From the NCBI RefSeq assembly GCF_016888445.1, contig NZ_JAFEKF010000002.1, forward strand, positions 1 to 64,000: a stretch of 64,000 nt of DNA, given 5' to 3'. The stretch's first letter is position 1. Every line of letters starts with the position of its first letter. Below are positions 17,290 through 25,838 of this stretch, one piece after another. Under the pieces are notes generated by a model. That model did no database searches and was not told the origin of the DNA. It saw only the letters and a list, made by a program, of their open reading frames with translations. Both the position numbers and the translations under genes were made by a program. This DNA comes from Marinomonas ostreistagni (lineage in GTDB: Bacteria; Pseudomonadota; Gammaproteobacteria; Pseudomonadales; Marinomonadaceae).

Positions 17290-17334
17290 ATGCCTGTTTG
17301 GCGCCCTAAAGTTCCATTTTATAGAGGCACAAAC

Positions 17335-18498
17335 ATGTCAGAATATTCTCTATTTACCTCAGAGTCTGTCTCTGAAGGTCACCCAGACAAAATCGCAGAC
17401 CAAGTTTCTGATGCCATCTTGGATGCCATCCTAAAAGAAGACTCAGAAGCTCGCGTAGCCTGTGAAACCCTAGTGAAAACCGGCATGGTATTGGTCGCAG
17501 GTGAAGTGCGCACCAACGCGTGGGTCGACATCGAAGACATCGCCCGTGGCGTGATCCGTGACATCGGCTACAACAGCTCAGACATGGGCTTTGACTGGGA
17601 ATCTTGTGCGGTGCTTAATGCTATCGGTAAACAGTCAGCAGATATCGCTGTCGGTGTTGACGAAGCTGACGATCACGAGCAAGGCGCTGGCGACCAAGGT
17701 CTAATGTTTGGTTTCGCGACCAACGAAACTGACGTCTTAATGCCTGCTCCGATTACCTACTCACACCGCTTGGTTCAACGCCAAGCCGAAGTACGTAAAA
17801 ACGGCACGCTAGACTTCCTACGCCCAGATGCGAAAAGCCAGGTCACCTTCCGTTACGACGAAAACGGCAAGCCTTGCGCAATTGATGCCGTGGTTCTGTC
17901 TACTCAGCACAGCGCTGACATCAAACAAGCAGATCTTCGCGAAGCCGTGATGGAAGAAATCATCAAACCTGTGCTACCTGAAGAATGGTTGTCAAAAGAG
18001 ACTAAGTACTTCATCAACCCAACTGGCCAATTCATCATTGGTGGTCCAGTAGGTGACTGTGGTCTAACGGGTCGTAAGATCATCGTTGATACCTACGGCG
18101 GCATGGCACGTCACGGTGGTGGTGCATTCTCGGGTAAAGACCCATCGAAAGTAGACCGTTCTGCGGCCTACGCTGGTCGTTACGTAGCGAAAAACATCGT
18201 CGCTGCTGGCCTTGCGGACAAGTGTGAGATCCAAGTGTCTTACGCCATCGGTGTGGCAGAGCCAACATCGATCAGTATCAATACTTTTGGTACCGGTAAA
18301 GTCAGCGACGAGATCATCTCTCAGCTAGTACGTGAGCACTTCGAACTGCGTCCAGCAGGCCTAGTGAAAATGCTAGATCTTAAGCGCCCAATCTACCTAC
18401 CGACAGCGGCTTACGGCCACTTCGGTCGTGAAGGTGAAAACTTCACTTGGGAGCGCACCGACAAAGCTGACCTTTTGCGTAACGCTGCTGGTTTATAA
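17335..18498 (+). CDS. metK: S-adenosylmethionine synthetase
   Basis: MetK makes S-adenosylmethionine from methionine and ATP. From the ATG at 17335 the product is 387 residues and begins [19 protein letters not shown], the family N-terminus, with an AGAGG site just upstream; an earlier ATG at 17290 lies right at the end of a terminator-like T-run and adds an unconserved extension. [15 protein letters not shown] and [19 protein letters not shown] are the two diagnostic signatures. It is preceded by a possible attenuator and followed by a terminator at 18518-18545. Confidence 0.97.
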   Translation: MSEYSLFTSESVSEGHPDKIADQVSDAILDAILKEDSEARVACETLVKTGMVLVAGEVRTNAWVDIEDIARGVIRDIGYNSSDMGFDWESCAVLNAIGKQSADIAVGVDEADDHEQGAGDQGLMFGFATNETDVLMPAPITYSHRLVQRQAEVRKNGTLDFLRPDAKSQVTFRYDENGKPCAIDAVVLSTQHSADIKQADLREAVMEEIIKPVLPEEWLSKETKYFINPTGQFIIGGPVGDCGLTGRKIIVDTYGGMARHGGGAFSGKDPSKVDRSAAYAGRYVAKNIVAAGLADKCEIQVSYAIGVAEPTSISINTFGTGKVSDEIISQLVREHFELRPAGLVKMLDLKRPIYLPTAAYGHFGREGENFTWERTDKADLLRNAAGL

Positions 18499-18517
18499 TT
18501 GTCGTAATTTCCGTTAT

Positions 18518-18545
18518 AAAAGCCCTCTTGATAGAGGGCTTTTTT
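18518..18545 (+). terminator. Terminator after metK, abutting the rsmE start
   Basis: AAAAGCCCTC, a 6-base loop (18528-18533) and GAGGGCTTTTTT form a strong intrinsic terminator. Its T-run ends only a few bases before the rsmE ATG at 18550, so it occupies the rsmE ribosome-binding region. Confidence 0.88.
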
Positions 18546-18549
18546 ATTT

Positions 18550-19281
18550 ATGCGTATTCCACGAATCTACGTCGACTTACCACTCGCCGAACACTCCACA
18601 TTTGACTTGCCGGACAGCTCGTTTCAGCACTGCTGTAAAGTGCTACGTCTGAAAGAAAACCATCCCATCATTGTGTTCAATGGCCAAGGCGGACAATTTC
18701 ACGCACAACTGGTCAACGTTGAAAAACGCAGCGCCCAATTTGCCGTCAGCAGCTTTGAAGCACTCGATAACGAATCGCCGCTGCGAGTGACCATCGGTCA
18801 AACCATTTCCCGTGGCGAGCGCATGGACTACGCAGTGCAAAAAGCCGTCGAAGCAGGTGCCTACCGCATCCAGCCATTATTTAGTGAACGCTGCGAAGTA
18901 CGCCTCAACGATGCACGCATCGAAAAACGCGTGCAGCATTGGCAGCAAGTAGCCATCAGTGCCGCCGAACAAAGTGGTCGTGGCATCGTGCCGGAAGTCT
19001 GCACACCGTTACAGTTGGACGACTGGGTAAAGAAATGTAACGATATGTTAAAGCTTACCTTACACCATCATAGCGCCCAGCCTTTGCGACAATTTAAAGC
19101 GCGTGAAAACAACCAGTTAGCTCTGCTAATCGGCCCAGAGGGCGGGCTTACAGAAGATGAGGTAAGCCTAGCCAAAGCCAATGACTTTCATGCGATTGCC
19201 CTAGGTCCACGAGTATTGAGGACAGAAACTGCACCCATTGTCGCACTCACTGCGCTAAATTTACTCTGGGGTGATCTATGA
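18550..19281 (+). CDS. rsmE: 16S rRNA (uracil(1498)-N(3))-methyltransferase
   Basis: RsmE methylates U1498 of 16S rRNA, near the decoding centre, and is a SPOUT-fold enzyme. The N-terminus MRIPRIYVDLPL matches the family, fixing the start at 18550. The C-terminal SAM-knot motifs LIGPEGGLTEDEV and LGPRVLRTETAPIVAL are intact. The start sits 5 bases after the metK terminator T-run; the only SD-like sequence, GAGGG, is inside the terminator stem about 12 bases upstream. Translation therefore needs either read-through RNA or another arrangement. Confidence 0.95.
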   Translation: MRIPRIYVDLPLAEHSTFDLPDSSFQHCCKVLRLKENHPIIVFNGQGGQFHAQLVNVEKRSAQFAVSSFEALDNESPLRVTIGQTISRGERMDYAVQKAVEAGAYRIQPLFSERCEVRLNDARIEKRVQHWQQVAISAAEQSGRGIVPEVCTPLQLDDWVKKCNDMLKLTLHHHSAQPLRQFKARENNQLALLIGPEGGLTEDEVSLAKANDFHAIALGPRVLRTETAPIVALTALNLLWGDL

Positions 19282-19324
19282 CGGTTACGAATTTTTACGT
19301 ATTTGGTCAAGGTTATAACTAGTA

Positions 19325-19338
19325 TTGATCTACATCAG
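19325..19338 (+). promoter_or_regulatory. Possible FNR/Anr-type box upstream of tolC
   Basis: TTGATCTACATCAG matches 9 of 10 conserved positions of the FNR/Anr consensus TTGAT-N4-ATCAA and lies 79 bases before the tolC start. No -35/-10 pair was confirmed around it, so the site is a suggestion only. Confidence 0.3.
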
Positions 19339-19416
19339 TAAGCGACTTCCGCCCAAGATAGGCACTCCCTTCAGGCACAAGGCGCTTTTTAACCATATAG
19401 GACAGGTGGACACCCC

Positions 19417-20886
19417 ATGTTTCAAAAAACGTTATTAACCAGCAGCGTTGCTCTATCTTTCGCTCTGTGCGCCATTCCTGCCTCAGGGATCACGCTAGAA
19501 GAAGCCACATACCAAGCCATCGAAAATAACCCCAACGTACGTCAAGCCATCGCCCTTTACCGCGAAAGTCTTGAAAATACCGAAGTGTCACGTCGTGAAG
19601 GCTTTTACCCATCCATCGATCTAACCGCTGGCATTGGTCGTGAAACGACTTACGACTATCAAGGCACAGGCGAAGATGTGGACCTAACGCGCCGTGAGCT
19701 AGCACTGAGCCTGACGCAACCAATCTTTAATGGCTTTGGTAGCACCAATGATGTCCGCCGCCTAAGCGCCGAAGCCGAAGCTGACCGCTGGAATGCCTAC
19801 GTACAAATTGAAAACAAAGCGCTTGAAGTCACCGAAGCGTACCTAGAAGTACTACGTAACCGTGAATTGATGCGTCTGGCCGAAATCAACCTCGACACCC
19901 ATACGCGCATCTTCCAACAGATCCGCACCGCGAGTGACTCAGGCGTAGGCCGTCAATCTGACTTCAGCCAAGTATCCGCACGTCTTTCTAAAGCAGAAGC
20001 GAACCGCTTATCAGCGGTCAACAACCTACGCGCCGCCGAATCTAACTATCTAAAGATCGTTGGCGAATTACCACCAGAAGAGCTTGTTTACCCTGTGCCT
20101 GATGCAGACTTACTACCAAGTAGTCTGGACGAAGCAATTAATCTAGCGCTGAAAAATAACCCAGCACTGGATTCAGCACGCAAAGACCTAGAAGCCACTG
20201 AGCACTACGTCAACGCCACCAAAGCCAACTACTACCCTGAGCTAAACTTTGTCATCGAGCGCTCTTTTGACAACAATATTGATGGCCAAGAAGGCGATGA
20301 CGAAGACCTTACGGCCATGCTGCGTATGTCTTACAACCTATACAACGGTGGTGCCGACAAGCGTAACCACGCCGCCGCCGTACAGCAGCAAGTGCAAGCG
20401 TCTGAGATTCACCGCAATGCCACCCGTGACACCGAGTTGCAAGCGCGCCTTGCGTGGGCTTCTTACGAAGCGGCATTAGGCTCTAAATCTTACCTACGCC
20501 AATACGTTGCTTCGACGAAACAATCGCAAGAAGCGTACGCGCAGCAGTTTAGCCTAGGTCGTCGCACCCTGTTGGACGTACTGGATAGCGAAAACGAATT
20601 GTTCGAAGCACGCCAAGACTACGTTAATGCGGACTATGATGAGCTGTACGCTGAGTTCCGTCTGTTTAATAGCCAAGGTGAATTGATGCGTGCCCTACGT
20701 ATCTACCAACCCGAAGCGTTGGGCTTTAATCAAGAGCCGATTCAAGAAGCGCGCAACACGAGCGCACCGACTCGCCCTACTACGCCAGCACCGAGCACAC
20801 GTCAGATGCCGACTAATACCAACCAAGAACGTGATGACATCCTCTTCATCGACAGTGAAGAAGAATCGTCTCTAGGCGGCTGGTAA
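19417..20886 (+). CDS. tolC: TolC-family outer membrane channel protein
   Basis: TolC trimers form the outer-membrane exit duct of type I secretion and RND efflux systems. A signal peptide (about 1-24, cleavage near PASG) is followed by the two OEP repeats; the first begins ITLEEATYQAIENNPNVRQA and the second near SLDEAINLALKNNPALDSA. YNLYNGG and SLGRRTLLDVLDSENELFEARQDYV are typical TolC segments. The last 45 residues are a Ser/Thr/Pro-rich tail ending in an acidic stretch, longer than the E. coli core. Placement before gshB fits many gammaproteobacteria. Confidence 0.93.
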   Translation: MFQKTLLTSSVALSFALCAIPASGITLEEATYQAIENNPNVRQAIALYRESLENTEVSRREGFYPSIDLTAGIGRETTYDYQGTGEDVDLTRRELALSLTQPIFNGFGSTNDVRRLSAEAEADRWNAYVQIENKALEVTEAYLEVLRNRELMRLAEINLDTHTRIFQQIRTASDSGVGRQSDFSQVSARLSKAEANRLSAVNNLRAAESNYLKIVGELPPEELVYPVPDADLLPSSLDEAINLALKNNPALDSARKDLEATEHYVNATKANYYPELNFVIERSFDNNIDGQEGDDEDLTAMLRMSYNLYNGGADKRNHAAAVQQQVQASEIHRNATRDTELQARLAWASYEAALGSKSYLRQYVASTKQSQEAYAQQFSLGRRTLLDVLDSENELFEARQDYVNADYDELYAEFRLFNSQGELMRALRIYQPEALGFNQEPIQEARNTSAPTRPTTPAPSTRQMPTNTNQERDDILFIDSEEESSLGGW

Positions 20887-20893
20887 CCCAACT

Positions 20894-20930
20894 GCGCAGC
20901 GTGACCAACAGTCATGCTGCGCGTTTTTTT
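20894..20930 (+). terminator. Terminator after tolC
   Basis: A 12-bp stem with one G-U pair (20894-20905 with 20911-20922), a 5-base loop and a run of seven Ts (20924-20930) follow the tolC stop by 8 bases. Confidence 0.93.
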
Positions 20931-21058
20931 CTGCTCAAGCGACGCTATTTTCTTAGCCCACTCTTATCTTTCCGGCGCTGAGTCCTTATACTGCTCACTA
21001 TCGTTTTAAATATTAGCCTTCTCTTGAGCTAATAAGCTGTAATAGGAAGCACACCGAA

Positions 21059-22012
21059 ATGACCATCAAGCTCGGTATCGTAATGGACCCAATCGCGTCC
21101 ATTAACTACAAAAAAGACACCTCCCTTGCCATGTTATGGACCGCCGCTGACAAAGGCTGGTCTTTGTACTACATGGAGCAACAAGACCTTTTCCTAGAGC
21201 GCGGCCAAGCTTATGCCATGGCAACCGAGTTACAGGTCTTTAAAAACCCAGACAAATTCTACGAATTGGGCCAAGAAACACGTATGCCATTGGGCGAACT
21301 CGACGTCATCTTGATGCGCAAAGATCCGCCGTTTGACAGTGCTTTTATGCACACCACCATGATCTTGGATCAAGCCGAGCGCGATGGCGCAATGGTCGTC
21401 AATCCGCCTAAGGCGCTACTTGAGTGCAACGAGAAACTGTTCGCCACGCAATTCCCGCAATGCTGCCCAGAAGTGTTGGTCAGCCGCCGCACGGACTTGC
21501 TCAAGGCATTCCATAAAGAGCACCAAGACGTTATCTTCAAACCGCTAGACGGCATGGGTGGCAGCTCGATCTTTCGCGCGAAGCACGACGACCCGAACGT
21601 CAGTGTGATCATCGAAACCTTAACCCAAATGGGCCAAGAGCAAATCATGGCGCAGAAGTTTATCCCAGAAATAAAACAAGGCGATAAACGCATTCTGATC
21701 GTCGATGGCAAGCCCGTTCCTTACGCACTAGCACGTATTCCTGCTTCAGGTGAAACCCGCGGCAACCTAGCGGCCGGTGGCCGTGCTGAAGGGCGCGAAC
21801 TAACGGACCGCGACCGCTGGATCTGTGAGCAAGTGATCCCTACGCTGAATGAAAAAGGCTTAATGTTTGTCGGTCTAGATGTAATCGGTGACTACCTAAC
21901 CGAGATCAACGTCACCAGCCCGACCTGTGTGCGTCAATTGGATGACCAGTACGGCCTTAACATTGGCATGGATCTAATGAACGCCATCGAACAGCGTCTG
22001 GGCGCAGCATAA
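21059..22012 (+). CDS. gshB: Glutathione synthetase
   Basis: GshB joins gamma-glutamylcysteine and glycine with ATP. It is 317 residues, as expected. The N-terminus IKLGIVMDPIASINYKKDTS, the ATP-grasp segment VIFKPLDGMGGSSIFR and EINVTSPTCVRQLD are characteristic. The next gene, a TonB-like protein, starts 9 bases after the stop, so they are probably cotranscribed. Confidence 0.97.
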   Translation: MTIKLGIVMDPIASINYKKDTSLAMLWTAADKGWSLYYMEQQDLFLERGQAYAMATELQVFKNPDKFYELGQETRMPLGELDVILMRKDPPFDSAFMHTTMILDQAERDGAMVVNPPKALLECNEKLFATQFPQCCPEVLVSRRTDLLKAFHKEHQDVIFKPLDGMGGSSIFRAKHDDPNVSVIIETLTQMGQEQIMAQKFIPEIKQGDKRILIVDGKPVPYALARIPASGETRGNLAAGGRAEGRELTDRDRWICEQVIPTLNEKGLMFVGLDVIGDYLTEINVTSPTCVRQLDDQYGLNIGMDLMNAIEQRLGAA

Positions 22013-22020
22013 TCTTCACT

Positions 22021-22884
22021 ATGCGCGCCATTGATCGTTTTTCTATCACCTTGTTTATCGCCATCAGCTTGCACCTGATGGCGATCACCTTGGTAAACTT
22101 TGACTTCAGTATGGGACAAACCAACCCACGCAAAACACTCGAAGTCACCTTGGTGCGCCATAAATCTGACGCCCCCAAAGAAGCCGACTTTATCGCCCAA
22201 GAAAACCAGCAAGCCAGTGGCACTGAACTGCGTAAGCAAAAGCTCACCACCACAGAAACCGCACAATTTCGTGCCGATGAAATTCAAGATATCACCCCAC
22301 CGGTACAGCCTCAGCTCGCTTCTGCTGAGCCAGTCGAAGACCCTGAAGTCATCGCCGCACAAAATGACAATGATGTGTTTCGCGTACTAGAAGATCCTGA
22401 GCAGCAAAACAAAACGCTCGAAGAGCAGTTTGTCGGCAAAACCCAAGTGCCAAGCCGCCTCTCCAGTGATATCGCCACTCTTGAAGCACTACTTGATCAG
22501 CAGCGCCAAGCCTATGCCAAACGTCCGCGCATTCGTCGCTTAACCTCGGTATCGGCCAAATCCGCTATCGATGCGCAGTACCTTGACGACTGGCGCCGCA
22601 AGATTGAGCGCATTGGCAATATTCACTACCCCGCCGAAGCCAAGCGTAACCAGCTTTACGGACAACTGCGCCTAGCGGTGTCTATCTTGCCGAATGGTTA
22701 CGTTAAAGATATCGAAGTACTGCACTCTTCTGGCGTGCGCGTACTAGACGATGCAGCCATGCGCATCGTCCGCCTTGCCGAACCGTTTGACACCTTCCCT
22801 GCCGAGCTCAAACAAGAAGTCGACCAATTAGAGATCATCCGTACTTGGCAGTTTGTGCCGGGCAACCGTCTACGTAGCCAGTAA
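22021..22884 (+). CDS. TonB-like energy transducer protein
   Basis: A 287-residue protein with one N-terminal membrane helix (about 7-27), a long polar, Glu/Gln-rich linker and a C-terminal TonB domain (about 200-280: IHYPAEAKRNQLYGQLRLAV, DDAAMRIVRLAEPF, RTWQFVPG). Such proteins couple the proton gradient to outer-membrane transporters through ExbB/ExbD, which are not in this window. The linker lacks the long Pro/Lys repeats of classical TonB. The gshB-tonB-like arrangement occurs in pseudomonads. The partner receptor is unknown. Confidence 0.85.
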   Translation: MRAIDRFSITLFIAISLHLMAITLVNFDFSMGQTNPRKTLEVTLVRHKSDAPKEADFIAQENQQASGTELRKQKLTTTETAQFRADEIQDITPPVQPQLASAEPVEDPEVIAAQNDNDVFRVLEDPEQQNKTLEEQFVGKTQVPSRLSSDIATLEALLDQQRQAYAKRPRIRRLTSVSAKSAIDAQYLDDWRRKIERIGNIHYPAEAKRNQLYGQLRLAVSILPNGYVKDIEVLHSSGVRVLDDAAMRIVRLAEPFDTFPAELKQEVDQLEIIRTWQFVPGNRLRSQ

Positions 22885-23017
22885 GAATCGTTGATGATCT
22901 CAACTCTGCAATCCAATTTGCTTGCGCCTGTCTCTCGCCTCGTACCTCGGCATCGACGCGTCAGCGCAAATTAGACGCAGAGTATCGCTCTAATAAAATC
23001 GACTATCGAGCAGACAC

Positions 23018-23045
23018 AAAAAAGCCCTCACGCAGAGGGCTTTTT
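23018..23045. terminator. Bidirectional terminator (TonB-like gene / rpoH)
   Basis: GCCCTC (23024-23029) and GAGGGC (23035-23040) form a stem with a 5-base loop, flanked by six As on the left and five Ts on the right. It can serve both converging transcripts. Confidence 0.88.
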
Positions 23046-23071
23046 CACATAGTATGGAGTTGGATCGGCGG

Positions 23072-23938
23072 TTAATGGAATTCCGCTTCACCCATCGCCA
23101 ATCGTATCTTCTTCATGGCGTTCTTTTCAAGCTGACGGATACGCTCCGCTGACACACCGTATTCGTCGGCCAAGTCGTGCAGTGTCGCTTTATTCTCGTT
23201 TAGCCAGCGCTTAATCAAGATATCGCGGCTACGATCATCCAGTTCAAGCATCGCGCTTTCAAGACGACGATTCGAATCCGCTTCCCAGTTGCCGTGTTCT
23301 AGCACTGCCGCCGGATCATAGCTTGAATCTTCTAGGTAATTCGCAGGTGCTTGATAAGCACTGTCATCGTCATCATCACTACCTGCATCAAACGCCATGT
23401 CAGTAGAGCTCATGCGACCTTCCATCTGACGTACCACTTCAGGGGTCACACCCAGATCACTCGCCACTGACTCAACCTCAGAATTGCTTAACCAAGTTAA
23501 ACTCTTCTTAGCGCTGCGCAGGTTAAAGAACATTTTGCGCTGCGCCTTAGTGGTAGCCACCTTAACGATACGCCAGTTCTTCAGGATAAACTCGTGAATC
23601 TCAGCCTTAATCCAGTGCACAGCGAACGACACCAAGCGCACACCGACTTCTGGGTTAAAGCGTTTAACGGCCTTCATCAGACCAACGTTACCTTCCTGAA
23701 TCAAATCCCCTTGATTCAAGCCGTAACCAGAATAACTTTTGGCAATATGCACTACAAAGCGAAGATGGGACATAACCAGTGAGCGCGCCGCATCAAGATC
23801 TTCTTGATAGTACAGGCGTTCAGCTAAGTCGTGTTCTTCATCCGCTGACAAAATCGGAATGGTACTAACGGCCTGAACATACGACTCGAGATTTTGACCC
23901 GGAGTCATCATGTCAATTGGCTGGAGAGCTTGACCCAT
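23072..23938 (-). CDS. rpoH: RNA polymerase heat-shock sigma factor (sigma-32)
   Basis: RpoH directs transcription of heat-shock genes. The RpoH box QRKMFFNLR lies at 133-141 and is specific to this sigma factor. Region 2 ([18 protein letters not shown]) and region 4 ([19 protein letters not shown]) are intact. Length is 288 residues. A Shine-Dalgarno sequence (AGAGGTG) precedes the ATG. It lies downstream of ftsYEX on the same strand, as in many gammaproteobacteria, but with a 174-base gap, so it likely has its own promoters. Confidence 0.97.
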   Translation of the reverse strand: MGQALQPIDMMTPGQNLESYVQAVSTIPILSADEEHDLAERLYYQEDLDAARSLVMSHLRFVVHIAKSYSGYGLNQGDLIQEGNVGLMKAVKRFNPEVGVRLVSFAVHWIKAEIHEFILKNWRIVKVATTKAQRKMFFNLRSAKKSLTWLSNSEVESVASDLGVTPEVVRQMEGRMSSTDMAFDAGSDDDDDSAYQAPANYLEDSSYDPAAVLEHGNWEADSNRRLESAMLELDDRSRDILIKRWLNENKATLHDLADEYGVSAERIRQLEKNAMKKIRLAMGEAEFH

Positions 23939-24112
23939 TTCTATTTCACCTCTTCGTGTTCATACTGAGTATGACAAAATACTAGCAATAAAGTTTTTTA
24001 GGTGTGTGTGACAAATAAGGAGAGTTAGCCATTATTTATCAACTTTTCACCGCACTTTGTTCCTTTGTGTACCTTGCACATCATTATGCAATGTATTTGG
24101 ACATCGGCTGCT

Positions 24113-25132
24113 TTATTGCAGCTCAATATCCCTGATATGGCGACTGACGGCAATCCAAGAGCCGATCACGCCAATCAAAGCGCTAATAGTTAAACATATT
24201 ATAATTTCAACTGCATTAAAACTCTGCAATTCAAACTCGGCATGATACAGCTCGATCAACTGCTCAGCAGGCGCGCTAACCCAGAGCGTCAGTAGGATGA
24301 TACAGAGCGTGGCAAATACTCCGCCTAACACACCAAACCAGAAGCCCATGTATAAAAAAGGACGACGGATATAGCTGTTGGTCGCGCCGACCAGCTTCAT
24401 CACCAACACTTCGTCACGGCGGCTTTCTACCGCGGTACGAATGGTGTTACCCACGATCAACAACACAGCAAACACCAACAATGCTGAGATCGCATACACA
24501 AAGCGCTGACCAAAATCTAAAATCGTCGCCAAGCGCTGCAGCCATTCGGCATCCAGCTCGGCATGCTCCACCTGTGGCAAGCTTTGTAAGTGGGCGCGTA
24601 GCTCCTGCAGCGCCGGCAAGGTCGTCAAATCTACCGCCGCTTTAGGGATAACCTTCAACACGATCGGCAGTGGGTTTTCTGGCAAGGTCGACATAATCTC
24701 TTCGTAGCCGCTGGACTGCTCAAAGTAGCGTAAGCCTTCTTCTTTAGAGATATATTCGACGGATGCCACATCGGCTCGGCTCGATAGTTGGTGCGACAAT
24801 GATAGCGCCTGGGTATCGTCTTGATTGGGGAACAGATACAGCGAGATCACTGATTGCTGTTCCCACTGATCCGTTACCGACTGCACGTTTTTCAGTAGTA
24901 CAAATAAGCCACCAGGCAAAGACAACGAAATGGCGATCACCAAAATCGTCATGATGCTCGCCAATGGATGTCCGACCAAACGCCCTAGGCTTTCTTTTAA
25001 AAAGGCTTGGTGCTGGCGCAAATACAGCTTGATATCAAAACGCTGGCCAGTGCGCCAAGGATTCTTAGTTTTACCCGCTTGACGCTGCTGTCGTGTCGCA
25101 CCACGGCGAGAAGGCTGTGGAGGTTTAGCCAT
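24113..25132 (-). CDS. ftsX: Cell division protein FtsX
   Basis: FtsX is the membrane partner of FtsE; the complex activates murein hydrolases at the septum. Four membrane helices are visible: one near residues 58-80 after a basic, Arg/Gln-rich N-terminus, then a periplasmic loop of about 140 residues, and three helices in the C-terminal half with FtsX signatures such as RTAVESRRDEVLVMKLVGAT. The ATG overlaps the ftsE stop by one base, indicating coupled translation. Confidence 0.96.
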   Translation of the reverse strand: MAKPPQPSRRGATRQQRQAGKTKNPWRTGQRFDIKLYLRQHQAFLKESLGRLVGHPLASIMTILVIAISLSLPGGLFVLLKNVQSVTDQWEQQSVISLYLFPNQDDTQALSLSHQLSSRADVASVEYISKEEGLRYFEQSSGYEEIMSTLPENPLPIVLKVIPKAAVDLTTLPALQELRAHLQSLPQVEHAELDAEWLQRLATILDFGQRFVYAISALLVFAVLLIVGNTIRTAVESRRDEVLVMKLVGATNSYIRRPFLYMGFWFGVLGGVFATLCIILLTLWVSAPAEQLIELYHAEFELQSFNAVEIIICLTISALIGVIGSWIAVSRHIRDIELQ

Positions 25133-25803
25133 CAGGAAAACCCTCCATCGTTGACCATATGGCCTTGATTTAAGGTCAACACACGATGGCGCATACGTGC
25201 CACCAACGCCAAGTCGTGACTGGCCACCAACACGGTCACCCCGACACGGTTAAACTCTTGGAACAGGTTCATGATTTCGGCTGACAAGCGTGGGTCCAAG
25301 TTACCGGTCGGCTCATCGGCCAGCAGTAACTGTGGCTTATTCACCACCGCTCGGGCGATACCAATACGCTGCTGCTCACCACCAGACAACGCCATCGGGT
25401 TAAGTTTTTCTTTACCCAACAACCCAACCTTATCAAGTGCCGCACGCACACGTTTGCCAGTCTGCGCATCATCCGCGCCACTGACTTGCAGCGGCAGCGC
25501 GACATTGTGAAACACGCTGCGATCAAACAACAGTTGGTGGTTCTGAAACACCACCCCCACGCGGCGACGGTGATACGGAATCGCGCCTTTGCCCAAGGTA
25601 CTGAGATCAACACCGTCGACGAGGATATTGCCCGTTGACTGACGCTCAATCATCATGATGAGCTTCATCAGCGTACTTTTACCTGCACCAGAATGTCCGG
25701 TCAAAAAGGCCATTTCGGCCTGACGCAGATGAAAGCTCACCTGCGACAGTGCTTCTTGTCCACTCTCGTACTTTTTACCTACGCGCTGAAACTCAATTTC
25801 CAC
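25132..25803 (-). CDS. ftsE: Cell division ATP-binding protein FtsE
   Basis: FtsE is the ABC-type ATPase of the FtsEX divisome complex. The Walker A GHSGAGKST, signature LSGGEQQRIGIARA and Walker B LLADEPTGNLD are intact; its 223-residue length is normal. It lies 35 bases downstream of ftsY and overlaps ftsX by one base, giving the conserved ftsY-ftsE-ftsX operon. Confidence 0.97.
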   Translation of the reverse strand: MEIEFQRVGKKYESGQEALSQVSFHLRQAEMAFLTGHSGAGKSTLMKLIMMIERQSTGNILVDGVDLSTLGKGAIPYHRRRVGVVFQNHQLLFDRSVFHNVALPLQVSGADDAQTGKRVRAALDKVGLLGKEKLNPMALSGGEQQRIGIARAVVNKPQLLLADEPTGNLDPRLSAEIMNLFQEFNRVGVTVLVASHDLALVARMRHRVLTLNQGHMVNDGGFS

Positions 25804-25838
25804 CTAGACGTCCCCTGTAATAAATTGCTGCCTAACTG

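Noticed and set aside
17100-17334. Known SAM or SAH riboswitch upstream of metK
   Set aside because: No SAM-I, SAM-II, SAM/SAH or SAH core could be matched; only the alternative hairpins are supported.
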